DNA of 64,000 nt from contig CACKJM010000001.1 in assembly GCA_902600475.1 (NCBI GenBank), forward strand, positions 2,685 to 66,684. The letters run 5' to 3'. The stretch comes from an uncultured Prochlorococcus sp. GTDB lineage: Bacteria; Cyanobacteriota; Cyanobacteriia; PCC-6307; Cyanobiaceae. How positions within the stretch are numbered: the stretch's first letter is position 1; each line of letters starts with the position of its first letter. Position numbers and translations under genes: made by a program. Below, in pieces: positions 49,087 through 58,460 of the stretch. Under the pieces are notes generated by a model. That model had not been told where the DNA came from, did not search any database, and worked only from the letters and a program-made list of their open reading frames with translations.

Positions 49087-49542
49087 TTATCTTTCCGAAC
49101 CATTTACCCAGCCACCTGATCTACATTTTCCTGGATGATTTATGTCATAGCTATCGCACCAATAGCTATTTGCTGCAAATATAACTTTGCTATTAATTCT
49201 TCTAGCTCCACCATTAATAGGCATATAATGAATACCTTTTTTTACATTCAATTCTTCTGAGCAAAAGAAATCAGGACCGCACATCGCATAAGCAACTCCA
49301 TCTCTATTTAAATAAAGTATTGCTGCTGAGCCTGAATTTCTCCAATAAGGTATGCCTGGCAAACCAATATCTTCCGCTTTTTTATGATGACGGGCAACTC
49401 TAGTTTTATTAGATTCAAAAACATATTTCCATTCTACCTTTGGCAAACATACCAATAGAATCCAAAAAATAATTGGCCCATACAACACTCCAACTAAAGG
49501 CCAAAGTCCAATTTTTTTCCCTTTATTTTTATTGAAAGACAT
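49087..49542 (-). CDS. Hypothetical single-pass membrane protein (151 aa)
   Basis: Basic N-terminus (NKNKGKK), one membrane segment at about residues 13-32 (LWPLVGVLYGPIIFWILLV), then an outside-facing domain with several cysteines (MCGPDFFCSEEL, YWCDSY, GKCRSGGW) suited to disulfides. It is divergent from the secreted 355-aa gene with 152 bp between. No family recognised. Confidence 0.75.
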   Translation of the reverse strand: MSFNKNKGKKIGLWPLVGVLYGPIIFWILLVCLPKVEWKYVFESNKTRVARHHKKAEDIGLPGIPYWRNSGSAAILYLNRDGVAYAMCGPDFFCSEELNVKKGIHYMPINGGARRINSKVIFAANSYWCDSYDINHPGKCRSGGWVNGSER

Positions 49543-49694
49543 ATCAAAATAATTAGTGTTTGTTTTTTATGTCATAAATCACAAAATAAAAATTAGCTAC
49601 CCCTAAAAGCGTTTTTTAAATAAAGATGTTTCACTTACAAAAAGAGGATATATTTAGCAAAATAAATTTCGCAAAATTTAAAACAATTTCCTAA

Positions 49695-50762
49695 ATGATT
49701 TTTAAATTACTGATAGTTTTCGTTTTATCTTCTATTCCTCTTTCAATAAAAACAGAAACAAAAATTCCTATAAGACAAACTTGTGATGAAAAAAAATATA
49801 ATCAAAACTATAAATACTATGAAATGCAAGAAGCTTATGACTTCGGAAGAAAGATACAGACTTTATTGGCCAAAAAAGATCTAAAAGGTATTTACAAAAT
49901 AGTTTTAATTGATGAACTAAAAAATGGACCAAGAAAAGCATATTTAAGAAGTAAAAGTTTCGATCAAATATTCCCAAAAGAATGGGTATCAAAAATTACT
50001 ACAAGTAAGATTCCCTGCAATTCATTAGGATGGCGAGGATTCCAATTAGCAGATGGTTTAATTTGGTATGATTTAACTCCATCAGGTAAATGGTCTATTC
50101 AATCAATTAACGGGGTAAATCAAGAAAACTTTGAAGATAATAATATTGTGGGTTGGAGAACTAAAAAAGGACTAATATCTCCAACTTGCTTCCCAACCTT
50201 TGGTCATTTTGAAAATACTAAAATAAATTTGTATTCAGAGAAATTCAAAATTAAAGACAAAATTAAATTTAAAACTAGTCCTGGGAAATATATTGGCAAA
50301 ACAATCCCTATTAATTATCAAATTGAACATCCAACTCACATAAGAGGAAAAAATAATTATGTTTATTCATTGACAACAAATTTAAATGATTGCTTTAAAT
50401 GGTCTCTTCAAAATGGATTTGGAAAGAAGAAATCAGAAAAATATGAATTAGTTGCATTTAATAATTTTATTTATCTGAAAAATCGATATGAAAAAAATAA
50501 AAAATATGATCATTACAAACCACATTACAAAATACTTAAAAAAATAGATTTAAAAACATGCAATAAATTAGCTAAACAATTAACTAATAAATGTAAGGAA
50601 GCATATTTAATTAGTATTGGGTATCAATCAGGAGGAACTATTGGATGGTTAGGAGGCTATTATATTTTTGGGTTAATTGAAGAAAAAAATAATGAATATA
50701 TTGTTCCATTAAAATTTTTTAACCTGAAAAATTTAGCCTTGAATTTTTTAGAAAAAAATTAA
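49695..50762 (+). CDS. Hypothetical secreted protein (355 aa)
   Basis: The N-terminus is a hydrophobic signal (FKLLIVFVLSSIPLSIKTET), so export is likely. The mature chain is Lys/Asn/Tyr-rich with cysteines at about residues 29, 113, 176, 247, 301 and 310. There are no recognised motifs. It is convergent with the large helicase gene, 18 bp between stops. Composition is the same AT-rich type as the helicase gene, so both may have arrived together. Confidence 0.75.
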   Translation: MIFKLLIVFVLSSIPLSIKTETKIPIRQTCDEKKYNQNYKYYEMQEAYDFGRKIQTLLAKKDLKGIYKIVLIDELKNGPRKAYLRSKSFDQIFPKEWVSKITTSKIPCNSLGWRGFQLADGLIWYDLTPSGKWSIQSINGVNQENFEDNNIVGWRTKKGLISPTCFPTFGHFENTKINLYSEKFKIKDKIKFKTSPGKYIGKTIPINYQIEHPTHIRGKNNYVYSLTTNLNDCFKWSLQNGFGKKKSEKYELVAFNNFIYLKNRYEKNKKYDHYKPHYKILKKIDLKTCNKLAKQLTNKCKEAYLISIGYQSGGTIGWLGGYYIFGLIEEKNNEYIVPLKFFNLKNLALNFLEKN

Positions 50763-50780
50763 AAAATTTAAAATTTTAAT

Positions 50781-53700
50781 TTATAAATTATATTCATCTA
50801 GTGCTTGTTTAATTGCAATTAAAGCTATTTCAATTTCTTGCTCTTTATTTTTAAACCATTCTCGGGACCATATTCTATGAAATTTCCATCCTAATCTTTC
50901 GAGATGACTTTGTCTTATTCGGTCCCTATCTCTTGCAGTATCAGATGAATGATATGTAGCTCCATCAGCCTCAATTGCCAAAATATATTTACCTTTTTCT
51001 TTAGGATGTTGCACCGCAAAATCAAGCCTATATCCAGACACGCCATATTGTGGAACAAGTCCTATTCCTCTATCAATTAATGCATCATATATATCCTGTT
51101 CGAATGCATTCATTGGAACCGATTCTATTGATAAATCGCCTAGATCAGTTCCTCCACTTTTTACATATCTCAAATATTGAATAAAAGCCTTTTTACTTAC
51201 TTGATTTAATTGATTATCATCATATTTATATGGATCAATTGTAGAAATAATTTCAATTCTTTTTCTGGCTCTTGTAATTGCTACGTTTAATCTTCTAAGA
51301 CCAAAGAATTTTGGATTATCTAAATTAATAGGACCAAAATTCTGACGTAATTTATCAGCACTATTTGGTCCATATCCGGTTGATAGAAAAATAACATCTC
51401 TTTCATCTCCTTGAATAGTTTCCAAATGACGAATAATAAATTTCTCCTCTGGTCGATCATCAGGACTTATTGAAAAATCTTCATCTCCTGTTTGTTTTCG
51501 ATATTCTTTTTCTAATCTTCTTGCATGCTCAGCACCAAAAGCAATTACAGCTAAACTTTCATTTGGCTTTGTTTTTAAATGATTTATAGATAATTCAATA
51601 GTTTTTCTACATTCAGCCTCCGGAGACTTACCACTAATCTCGTTAAAATCGCCTTCAACTTGATGATATATAAATGGCGGATTTGATGAAACCGATGGAG
51701 CAGTAATTAATTTCTTTTGATAAAGTTCTGGATGACAATTAGAAAAAGATATTAATCTTTCATCTTCAGAACGATAATGCCATAAAAGTTTTTTAGTTCC
51801 ATAAACAGGAGGTAAAGCCTCCTTTACTGCATCAAGCAATGATTCAGTTTCGTCAACCGCACTAAATCCATCATCATCATCATCAACGCTATTTGCAACT
51901 GCATTTGCATCATTACCAGTAGCGAAGAATGCTGTTGAAGTAGGTGACAATTGCTTGGAATCTCCAGCAACTATAGTTTGTTTCCCCCTTAGAATTGAAG
52001 TAATGGCATCATATGGAACGATCTGACTAGCTTCATCAAAAATCACTACATCAAAAAAAGGTTCTGAAGAGGGCATTACTTTAGAAACAACTAAAGGACT
52101 CATAGCCCAGCAGGGCTTTAGCTTTTTTGCTACGTTTGATACTTTCTCAAATAACTCTCTTGCAGGTTTAAACTTCCTAGACCTAGCTAATTCTTGCCTT
52201 AAAATTTGAGTCTCGCTCGGATTATTATTTAATGAATCAAAAGCATTATTATCTAAAATTGTACTTATCCTGACGAAAGATTTTTCTATATGCTCTGAAT
52301 CATCCTTTCTGAATTCATCAACAATATCATCAAGATAATCTCTATTAAAAATTGAAAGTGAAGGACTTTCAATTCTCATTAATTCTTCTACTGAATCACA
52401 CCAACCAAGAGTAACTCTTTGAAAAATTCTGGAGTGTGAAAATCCATTTTGAAAATCTTTTAAAATATTTTCGAATAAATTATCTTGTGACAGGCCTAAG
52501 TCAAGCAATTCATTTAGAAGCTCGTTAATTTTTATAAGATTAGGAATTAATTCTCTATTTTTCTGAAGTATTTCATTGGTTTTTCTTATTTTCTCAATAC
52601 TTGAATTTTGGTTTAATTCCTTATCCAAGAAATTGTTCAACTGGGATAAATTTTCTTTTAATAAATTGATCACTTCAAAAATATTATTTGATGAATTTAT
52701 AATTTTGATTTTTTCTAATTCTAGATTTTTCTTAATATCCAGAATTCTTAAACCATTAAAAATATTTTCATAGTTTTTTTCTTTTTCTTTAAATATTATT
52801 TTTTTAAAAATCGATAGTAAATCTCGATATGATTTATCACGGAGAAAAAAGTACCATCTAAATATAAAATTTTTCCTAAAAATATTTCTTAAATAATTAA
52901 TTTTTTCTTTTTCAAGAATAAAATCTTTACTCAAATCTAAAATTTGATTAGACAAAACTTCTGAAACTGAATTTTCAATTTTATATATTTTCTCTAATGA
53001 ATCAGTATTTGATTCATTGGTTTCATTTTGGAATTGTCTCCATTTATAAATTTCTAAAATATTTTTTTTAATATTATCTATTGAAATATAAATTTTTTGA
53101 ATATGAGAAGGAGTCCTTATTTTTGATTCTAGGAATGATAATCTCATAGGAAAACTTTCATCTACAAAAATATCTAAAGATAATCTAGATAATTCTGCTA
53201 ATAAAGTTTCTAGCTTTTTTAAAGATTCAGGATTCAGATTATCAATTTCTTGATCAGTTATATCATGAGCAAAATCATTATTTTTTTTTGCTTTAATCGC
53301 AAGATTCAAAACATCAAGATAAGAAGAATTCCAAATATTTTTTTTGCTTTTCATTGCTTTACTTCTTGAAACAAGAATATCTCTCGATCTAGTTAAATTA
53401 TTATTCTCTTGAACTCTTCTTTTTCGATAGCTCAATATACTTTCAAGTTGTTGTCTAAATGATTCTGCCGGTCTTTTTATAAAGGTATCTATGGAATGCA
53501 AATCTAAAAAATAATCTTCCAGTCCAACCTTATTAATCCTTTTTTTTACAGCATCAATAGCTGCTCTTTTTTCTGCGACGAACAGAACACTTTTACCTTG
53601 TGCTATCAAGCTAGAAATTAAATTTGTAATTGTTTGACTTTTACCTGTCCCTGGGGGTCCTTCAATTACAAGATTTTGTCCTTTTAGAGCAGAATTTATA

Positions 53701-55109
53701 GCAAATTCTTGGCTTGAGTCTGCATCAAGAACAAGAAATTCATTCGCAGGAGGAATATAATCTGGTTCATTGATATCAACATCCTTAATATCATCTCTAA
53801 GCTTTCTCATAGAATTTCTATCTCCAGCTAATGCCGTAATTAATAAATTATTCATCAAAGCATCGCCAGCAGACAAAATATCTTTAACCATTGGAAATTT
53901 TAAATAACGCAAGTTTTTCATTGCATAACCCTCTTCTATTTCGAATTCAAGGTCTTTTGAAATTTCTTCTAGCAAATATCCTCTTACCATTTCTTCTCCT
54001 TCAAGCTGAGCCAATTTCAATAAATCATCACTAATTTCTTCACCCATTCTTCTATTCAAATGAAGTACTAAAGCAGGGTTAACTTCAGGCTCCATATTCT
54101 TTATTGAAAAAGTAATATTCTTTATTCTTTTTTCTTTCGGATTATCAATAGATAATTTGTAGTAAAGCAAGGGGGAATATGCATTACTAACCATTTCAGA
54201 TTTCCAGATTGCAAAGCCAGATATAAGACTAAAAACCTCTATTCCATACTGCTCATAATTATCAATAGCTTCTTTTACAGAACCTTTAATATTTCCCTCA
54301 GCTTCAAGATCCTCTAAATCGGAAACACTTACTGAATCTCCATTTAAAAGAGATTCAACTATTTCATCAGATGGGATATAGGAAGTAGTTTTTGTTTGTC
54401 TAAAACTTATCAAGTCATTTCTTCCAGACAAATCTACTAGTTCGTCTGCCCAAGATTTTATTTTTTCAAATACATTTTTTTCTTGATCTGTATAGTTTTT
54501 AGATAGAGAGTCATCATTATTTTCTTTTTGATCTTCATTTTGCGAAGTATTATTTTTTAATTTGTAAACTAAATAGTCTTTAATTGAAGAGAAGCCAGCA
54601 GGAATAATAATTTCCCTTGATTTAACTTTAGGTTTATCAAGATCATTCACATCATCTTCAATTTCACTATATTCACTTGGCTTAGTTTCTTTAAATTCTT
54701 CTGTAGGATTAATTTTTTCATCATTAGTTTTCTCTTTTATTGGTTTAGAAATATTTTTAAAATCTGAAATCGGTTTATCTTCTCTCTTAGTCCTTAAATT
54801 TGATTGAAAAGATGATCTAAATTTCATCTCATCTGCCTTTCTCGATTGAATACTATCTGATTCTTCTGATGATTTATCTAATAAACTCTTCTTACTTTTT
54901 TCCTCATAAGATAAGGTCTCTAAACATATATTTATTTTTTCTCTTATTATTTGAAGTTTTTTAATTGAATTAGCTTTTTTTCTAAAACTAATTTCCTCTT
55001 TTAAATAAATAAGCTGTCTTTTATTTTTCTGCCTTATGAGTGATTCACCAATACTAATTAGTTCACTATTTGAATTTCTAAAATAAGGTCTTATTTTATT
55101 CTCATCCAT
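50781..55109 (-). CDS. DUF4011-SF1 helicase-Vsr-like nuclease protein (Hhe-type candidate defence protein)
   Basis: 1442 residues. Region 1-210 is charged and partly coiled-coil. DUF4011 starts near residue 220 (WADELVDLSGRNDLISFR). Helicase motif I is GPPGTGKSQTITN near 485. A long coiled-coil insert runs about 560-970. The second ATPase half follows: VIFDEASQIVPY near 1024, VAGDSKQLSPT, WHYRSEDERLI, QGDERDVIFLS near 1235 and LNVAITRARKR near 1280. The C-terminus is a PD-(D/E)xK/Vsr-like domain (RLDFAV, AIEADGATYHSS, RDRIRQSHLERLGW) near 1360-1420. This domain order equals that of the anti-phage protein Hhe reported by Gao and colleagues. Phage defence is inferred, not shown. Confidence 0.9.
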   Translation of the reverse strand: MDENKIRPYFRNSNSELISIGESLIRQKNKRQLIYLKEEISFRKKANSIKKLQIIREKINICLETLSYEEKSKKSLLDKSSEESDSIQSRKADEMKFRSSFQSNLRTKREDKPISDFKNISKPIKEKTNDEKINPTEEFKETKPSEYSEIEDDVNDLDKPKVKSREIIIPAGFSSIKDYLVYKLKNNTSQNEDQKENNDDSLSKNYTDQEKNVFEKIKSWADELVDLSGRNDLISFRQTKTTSYIPSDEIVESLLNGDSVSVSDLEDLEAEGNIKGSVKEAIDNYEQYGIEVFSLISGFAIWKSEMVSNAYSPLLYYKLSIDNPKEKRIKNITFSIKNMEPEVNPALVLHLNRRMGEEISDDLLKLAQLEGEEMVRGYLLEEISKDLEFEIEEGYAMKNLRYLKFPMVKDILSAGDALMNNLLITALAGDRNSMRKLRDDIKDVDINEPDYIPPANEFLVLDADSSQEFAINSALKGQNLVIEGPPGTGKSQTITNLISSLIAQGKSVLFVAEKRAAIDAVKKRINKVGLEDYFLDLHSIDTFIKRPAESFRQQLESILSYRKRRVQENNNLTRSRDILVSRSKAMKSKKNIWNSSYLDVLNLAIKAKKNNDFAHDITDQEIDNLNPESLKKLETLLAELSRLSLDIFVDESFPMRLSFLESKIRTPSHIQKIYISIDNIKKNILEIYKWRQFQNETNESNTDSLEKIYKIENSVSEVLSNQILDLSKDFILEKEKINYLRNIFRKNFIFRWYFFLRDKSYRDLLSIFKKIIFKEKEKNYENIFNGLRILDIKKNLELEKIKIINSSNNIFEVINLLKENLSQLNNFLDKELNQNSSIEKIRKTNEILQKNRELIPNLIKINELLNELLDLGLSQDNLFENILKDFQNGFSHSRIFQRVTLGWCDSVEELMRIESPSLSIFNRDYLDDIVDEFRKDDSEHIEKSFVRISTILDNNAFDSLNNNPSETQILRQELARSRKFKPARELFEKVSNVAKKLKPCWAMSPLVVSKVMPSSEPFFDVVIFDEASQIVPYDAITSILRGKQTIVAGDSKQLSPTSTAFFATGNDANAVANSVDDDDDGFSAVDETESLLDAVKEALPPVYGTKKLLWHYRSEDERLISFSNCHPELYQKKLITAPSVSSNPPFIYHQVEGDFNEISGKSPEAECRKTIELSINHLKTKPNESLAVIAFGAEHARRLEKEYRKQTGDEDFSISPDDRPEEKFIIRHLETIQGDERDVIFLSTGYGPNSADKLRQNFGPINLDNPKFFGLRRLNVAITRARKRIEIISTIDPYKYDDNQLNQVSKKAFIQYLRYVKSGGTDLGDLSIESVPMNAFEQDIYDALIDRGIGLVPQYGVSGYRLDFAVQHPKEKGKYILAIEADGATYHSSDTARDRDRIRQSHLERLGWKFHRIWSREWFKNKEQEIEIALIAIKQALDEYNL

Positions 55110-55509
55110 TTATAGAAAACAAATTTTTTTGTTTTATTATTATTGAATCTACAATATTTATCAACTTCAGAGTACGAATTGTCAAAAACTTTTAAAGGAT
55201 AAAGTATTAGTCAAAACATACTAATACTCAACCTTTAGGGACCTACATACAGTACGTGCATTATGTGTTTACACACATACCCACGTATCAAATAAAAGTA
55301 GTTTAGTTGTTGTTGAGAGTGTTTTATTTCAGTACTTACAATGATGATGTACACACATCCAGTAAGTAGTCCCCACTCAATTTCTTGTCTTTTCCGCCTT
55401 CTTCCTGTGTATTATGAAGGGGTTTCATAATCGATTGCAATAACTGGGATCTCAGAGATCAGCATTTTGTCTTAAATTCATATATATTTAACAAAGATTG
55501 TCTTCAGTG
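55110..55509. other. Gene-free 400-bp stretch with inverted repeats
   Basis: No credible gene. It holds TATGTGT/ACACATA (55262-55279, 4-base loop), GATGT/ACATC near 55350, and a 13-bp palindrome GATCTCAGAGATC (55448-55460) that lies 49 bp before the start of the next gene and recurs upstream of its paralogue at 59320. Confidence 0.7.
55448..55460. promoter_or_regulatory. Palindrome upstream of the 63-aa gene
   Basis: GATCTC-A-GAGATC, followed by AGCATTTT. It lies exactly 49 bp before the ATG at 55510; at the paralogue, GATCT-GGT-AGATC (59258-59270), also followed by AGCATTTT, lies exactly 49 bp before ATG 59320. The palindrome survives although the centre changed. Operator or RNA hairpin. 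Confidence 0.6.
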
Positions 55510-55701
55510 ATGCCACTATCGTCATACAGGATGCATAGGATTTATCTCGCAGCGACCATGAATTATGGTCTGGGTTCTGATGATCCAGAGGAGTTAGCCT
55601 ACTACAACAAAATCAGAAAAGAGATGGATGATATGAAAAAAGAACCAGTTAAAAAAGGGATACCCCTTAATTGGGATACCCACAAAGGAATGGATAAATG
55701 A
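55510..55701 (+). CDS. Small paralogous protein, copy inside the element (63 aa)
   Basis: ATG 55510 chosen over an upstream TTG because the paralogue at 59320 begins at the same place. The core RMHRIYLAATMNYGL is identical in the two copies, then DDPEELAYY and PLNWD. It is basic and soluble. Function unknown. A 31-codon membrane-like ORF overlaps its stop. Confidence 0.8.
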   Translation: MPLSSYRMHRIYLAATMNYGLGSDDPEELAYYNKIRKEMDDMKKEPVKKGIPLNWDTHKGMDK

Positions 55702-55793
55702 ATCTGAATACTTTTTTATTAATTGATGGGAGTCTGATGCTTATTGGTCTGCCTTTGCTGATGATTCTGAAAGGCAAAAAACAGACTCCCTGA
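55698..55793 (+). CDS. 31-aa membrane mini-protein overlapping the 63-aa gene
   Basis: ATG 55698 overlaps the upstream TGA (ATGA). It has one hydrophobic segment (SLMLIGLPLLMILKGKK) with a basic end. The same arrangement occurs at 59508 but with a frameshift. Coupling and conservation of the pair support a real gene. Confidence 0.6.
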   Translation: MNLNTFLLIDGSLMLIGLPLLMILKGKKQTP

Positions 55794-55797
55794 GTAT

Positions 55798-56580
55798 CTA
55801 CTTAACTGCGAAAGTCACTCCCATAACCGCAGTGATGTCTTTCTTGATAGTTGAAGTGTCATAAGAACCCCAACTACTTACCTTCGTGGAATTCGGTACT
55901 GTTATCTGAAAAACACCGGTATTCACTCTCTTTAAACCACCAACTTCAGATCCTGCCTCAAGAGCGATAGCTTCAGCCCTAACTCTTGCATCCTTTGCTG
56001 CCTTAGCAAGCATATCAACTCGTTTATCAGCCAGCTTTGAATAGGTGAATTCAGGACGGCTTGGTTTCACCCTTACCCCTTTCCCAAGCAATTCTGTTAT
56101 CTGACTATGAGTCTTCTGGATGTTATAAACATCCCTACTTTCAATCTCAATATTCTGATAAGTAATCCATTCAGTTCTAATGATTTCATTGGTCTTTGGA
56201 TGCTTGGTTTTATATTCACTGATACTCGCAGGTCCAAGATAAACATCCTGCTTTACACTGTCCTCAATTCCATTGGCTTTAAGGAAATTCATTGTCTTTT
56301 CCATTGACTCTTTATGCTTGGTAAATGAGTCAATCTGGGTTTGACCTGAGGTCTTTACCTGGACTGACCATTTTGCAATATCACTCTCGAAACTTTCAGT
56401 ACTTGCACCTGTAACAGTGATAGTATTCTCAACGGTTCTGAACCCTCTTACAAGGACCGTAGAGGCACCTATAAATCCTCCGAGAGATAAGACAGCCATT
56501 GCGAAAACAAGTGGCGGAGTGCGGCGTATAACGCCCAGAGAATCGCCCGGCAGCGACCTTAGTCTCTTAATAATTTTCAT
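55798..56580 (-). CDS. SIMPL-domain protein (DUF541)
   Basis: 260 residues. A basic N-terminus and one membrane segment (about 23-45, PLVFAMAVLSLGGFIGASTVL) anchor a periplasmic SIMPL domain (TVENTITVTGASTESFESD, SGQTQIDSF, ITVPNSTKVSSWGSYDTSTIKKDITAVMGVTF). The GC content is higher than in the neighbouring helicase gene. SIMPL proteins are of mostly unknown function, often envelope-related. No obvious operon partner. Confidence 0.88.
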   Translation of the reverse strand: MKIIKRLRSLPGDSLGVIRRTPPLVFAMAVLSLGGFIGASTVLVRGFRTVENTITVTGASTESFESDIAKWSVQVKTSGQTQIDSFTKHKESMEKTMNFLKANGIEDSVKQDVYLGPASISEYKTKHPKTNEIIRTEWITYQNIEIESRDVYNIQKTHSQITELLGKGVRVKPSRPEFTYSKLADKRVDMLAKAAKDARVRAEAIALEAGSEVGGLKRVNTGVFQITVPNSTKVSSWGSYDTSTIKKDITAVMGVTFAVK

Positions 56581-56823
56581 TGTCTATCAGTATGTGTGTA
56601 GGAGCTTTTTAACAGCTGAACCGAAAGAAAATATTAGAAAATCCCCTGACTTTTATCCCTTCAGTTCTATCTGGCCATTAATGGAAACATCCAACTCGGA
56701 TGTGCCAATTTTGGAGTCGGTTACTAATATTGACAAATGAAATAACGCTTCGCAAGAAGTATATTTGTATTACGAAAATGACTATAAAGAACTAGACAAA
56801 ATATTTAAATAAAATTCCCTTAT
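56581..56823. other. 243-bp spacer with no convincing gene
   Basis: Only a 19-codon frame (from about 56681) is open. Nothing identifiable. Marks the boundary between the higher-GC SIMPL gene and the run of small minus-strand genes up to 58855. Confidence 0.5.
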
Positions 56824-57375
56824 CTAATCCCAGCCATAAGGAAAAAACTTTCTGCATCCACCTGAATCAACAAAGAACCCTTCTGATGCATCAATAATAG
56901 TTTTCATTTCTTTTGATAATTTCTGTCTTCCATATTGTCCCTTCTCTGTAAAAGGAATTGAGTAGTAATAATTTTGAGAAAGTTGCGGCATCAATGCCCT
57001 AAATTTTCCAGATTTTCTATCTTCTTTTGAAGTCGCTCTTGCTAGTTGATTGCCAACAAAATTCATAAAATGTCCTGTACCTATTTCTTTTGTATTTTTT
57101 GTTCTTTCCTGATAGGTTTTTTCTTCGTTTAACAATTCAGGTGAATATGATCTTGCATTGTAATACTGACCTCCATATCCATTCCAGATACCCACATAGA
57201 AACCTAATGATGGTTTATTTTTATAATTTAGAGTTCCTATCCCACCAGCGGAACCAGTATATTTCAAAGTTATAGTTACATCTGGTTCAACTTCACTTGT
57301 AAGAGTACAAATTTCTTTAGCTATTACTGGAGAAGTAAAACCTAACAAAAGTGGCATTAATATTAGGCGTTTCAT
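56824..57375 (-). CDS. Hypothetical secreted protein (183 aa)
   Basis: Signal peptide MKRLILMPLLLGFTSPVIA ends at Ala19. The mature part contains YTGSAGGIGTLNYKNKPSLGFYVGIWNGYGGQYYNA and ends GGCRKFFPYGWD. Two cysteines may form a disulfide. Its ATG overlaps the stop of the 105-aa gene (ATGA), so they are coupled. The MKRL start is shared with the next gene and with mini-ORFs at 58059 and 58627. Confidence 0.75.
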   Translation of the reverse strand: MKRLILMPLLLGFTSPVIAKEICTLTSEVEPDVTITLKYTGSAGGIGTLNYKNKPSLGFYVGIWNGYGGQYYNARSYSPELLNEEKTYQERTKNTKEIGTGHFMNFVGNQLARATSKEDRKSGKFRALMPQLSQNYYYSIPFTEKGQYGRQKLSKEMKTIIDASEGFFVDSGGCRKFFPYGWD

Positions 57376-57689
57376 TTATCCTTTTTTACTTCAGGGAAAC
57401 AATCTGGAAAGATATCCAGGACTTTCCCAATAGCATTCATTTGATCTTCTTGTATGTTTTTTTTATTTCCATGAGCACGTTCATGGAGGTTTAGAGCAAA
57501 TCCCAACATATCTATTTTCTGTTTCATAGTTATGTGATTTCGATCTACTGCATAGCAGACAGAAAGAACTTGACCAAGCAATATTTTATTAGCTTCAATA
57601 TCACTCATTTCAGATGAAACTTTTTCATTGGCATTAAGAGCATTAGGTAATGCCAAGGAAACCAGCAGTGGTAGCAGTAGGCGTTTCAA
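57372..57689 (-). CDS. Hypothetical secreted protein (105 aa)
   Basis: TTG start at 57689, two bases after the stop of the DUF3764 gene. Signal peptide MKRLLLPLLVSLALPNALNA. The mature chain is helical (SEMSDIEANKILLGQVLSVCYAVDRNH) with two cysteines. Function unknown. First three residues match several island genes. Confidence 0.75.
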   Translation of the reverse strand: MKRLLLPLLVSLALPNALNANEKVSSEMSDIEANKILLGQVLSVCYAVDRNHITMKQKIDMLGFALNLHERAHGNKKNIQEDQMNAIGKVLDIFPDCFPEVKKDK

Positions 57690-57691
57690 AA

Positions 57692-57976
57692 TTAATCAGA
57701 AATCCAGCGGTTTATTATTGTCCCTTCATAAATATGACCCGATGCTTCGACTATTGGTTTGGTTTCTGGATTAACAAAGATGTCATAACAAGTATTTACT
57801 GGTCCTTGAAACATAACGGTTGCTCTTTTGGGGTCTTCCAGTGATTTGCCAATATAAAAAGTTTTTACTCCCATCTCCTTAAACATGGCCTGTTGTTCAG
57901 GAGCATTCATATGAGCCTCATATTCCTCAAAAGTATTGCTTAATTTGAAATCTAAAACAGTTGTTTCAATTGACAT
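57692..57976 (-). CDS. DUF3764 family protein (94 aa)
   Basis: Opens MSIETTVLDFKLSNTFEEYEAHM and contains the GHIYEGTII ending typical of DUF3764. It is a paralogue of the gene at 61582 (about one third identical). Small ABM-like fold with no catalytic residues known. A terminator-like hairpin lies immediately upstream of the ATG and a 15-bp near-palindrome 31 bp upstream. Confidence 0.82.
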   Translation of the reverse strand: MSIETTVLDFKLSNTFEEYEAHMNAPEQQAMFKEMGVKTFYIGKSLEDPKRATVMFQGPVNTCYDIFVNPETKPIVEASGHIYEGTIINRWISD

Positions 57977-58000
57977 AAAAAAAGGAGCTAATTGCCCCTT
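57977..58000 (-). promoter_or_regulatory. Terminator-like hairpin directly before the DUF3764 start
   Basis: Read on the minus strand: AAGGGGC, 5-base loop, GCTCCTT, then seven T reaching the ATG. The one non-Watson-Crick position is G-U on this strand but A-C on the plus strand, so it favours a minus-strand RNA. The gene at 61860 has the same unit. Confidence 0.7.
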
Positions 58001-58007
58001 AATTGTA

Positions 58008-58022
58008 GATCGACTGTCAATC
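58008..58022. repeat. 15-bp near-palindrome, copy a
   Basis: GATCGACTGTCAATC: arms GATCGAC and GTCAATC pair at six of seven positions around a central T. It lies 31 bp upstream of the DUF3764 start and 5 bp from the mini-ORF stop. Confidence 0.7.
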
Positions 58023-58026
58023 GTAT

Positions 58027-58059
58027 TTAATATAGCGGTGCAATTAGTAAGCGTTTCAT
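58027..58059 (-). CDS. 33-nt mini-ORF (MKRLLIAPLY)
   Basis: ATG overlaps the TGA of the 134-aa gene at 58056 (ATGA). Ten codons then TAA. It is 48/50 identical in DNA (58010-58059) to the mini-ORF region at 58578-58627. Whether it is translated or is a relic of a signal-peptide gene start is unknown. Confidence 0.45.
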   Translation of the reverse strand: MKRLLIAPLY

Positions 58060-58460
58060 CTAGGAAGTATTCTATTTAATTCGGGATATTCAATTCTTAA
58101 TTCTTCTATAAATGCATCAACGGTCTTTGATATCTCGTCAGTAGTATTCAAAATAGAATTTTTATATTTTAGATATTCGGAAACTTGAAATAATTTCATA
58201 GTTGATTTTGTTAAAAGTAATGTTGCAAGAGGAGATTTATCTGCCAATTTAGTTGAAGGAAAATATTTTATAGTTTCAGGATAAGTTTTTTCCATATCCT
58301 CAATATAGTCTTCTATCTTTTCATTTAATTCATCATATTTTGATGATAAAAACTTTTTGGTATTTAAATATTCAAAACCTGCGAATAAAAAACCAATAGG
58401 AAAACTTAAAAATAATATTGAAAGAGAAAGCCTAAGAAGATTTTGGGAAAATTTTTCCAT
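58056..58460 (-). CDS. Hypothetical protein with signal anchor (134 aa)
   Basis: Start ATG 58460 (MEKFSQNLLRL) preferred over a TTG four codons upstream. One membrane segment at about 10-32 (SLSILFLSFPIGFLFAGFEYL), followed by a helical, charged domain with EKIEDYIEDMEKTYPE. It contains two YPE/YPEL segments (YPETIKYFPS and YPELNRILPR) that suggest an internal repeat. No family recognised. Confidence 0.65.
   Translation of the reverse strand: MEKFSQNLLRLSLSILFLSFPIGFLFAGFEYLNTKKFLSSKYDELNEKIEDYIEDMEKTYPETIKYFPSTKLADKSPLATLLLTKSTMKLFQVSEYLKYKNSILNTTDEISKTVDAFIEELRIEYPELNRILPR

Noticed and set aside
56681-56740. 19-codon plus-strand ORF after the SIMPL gene
   Set aside because: Too short, no coupling to a neighbour and no paralogue in the window.
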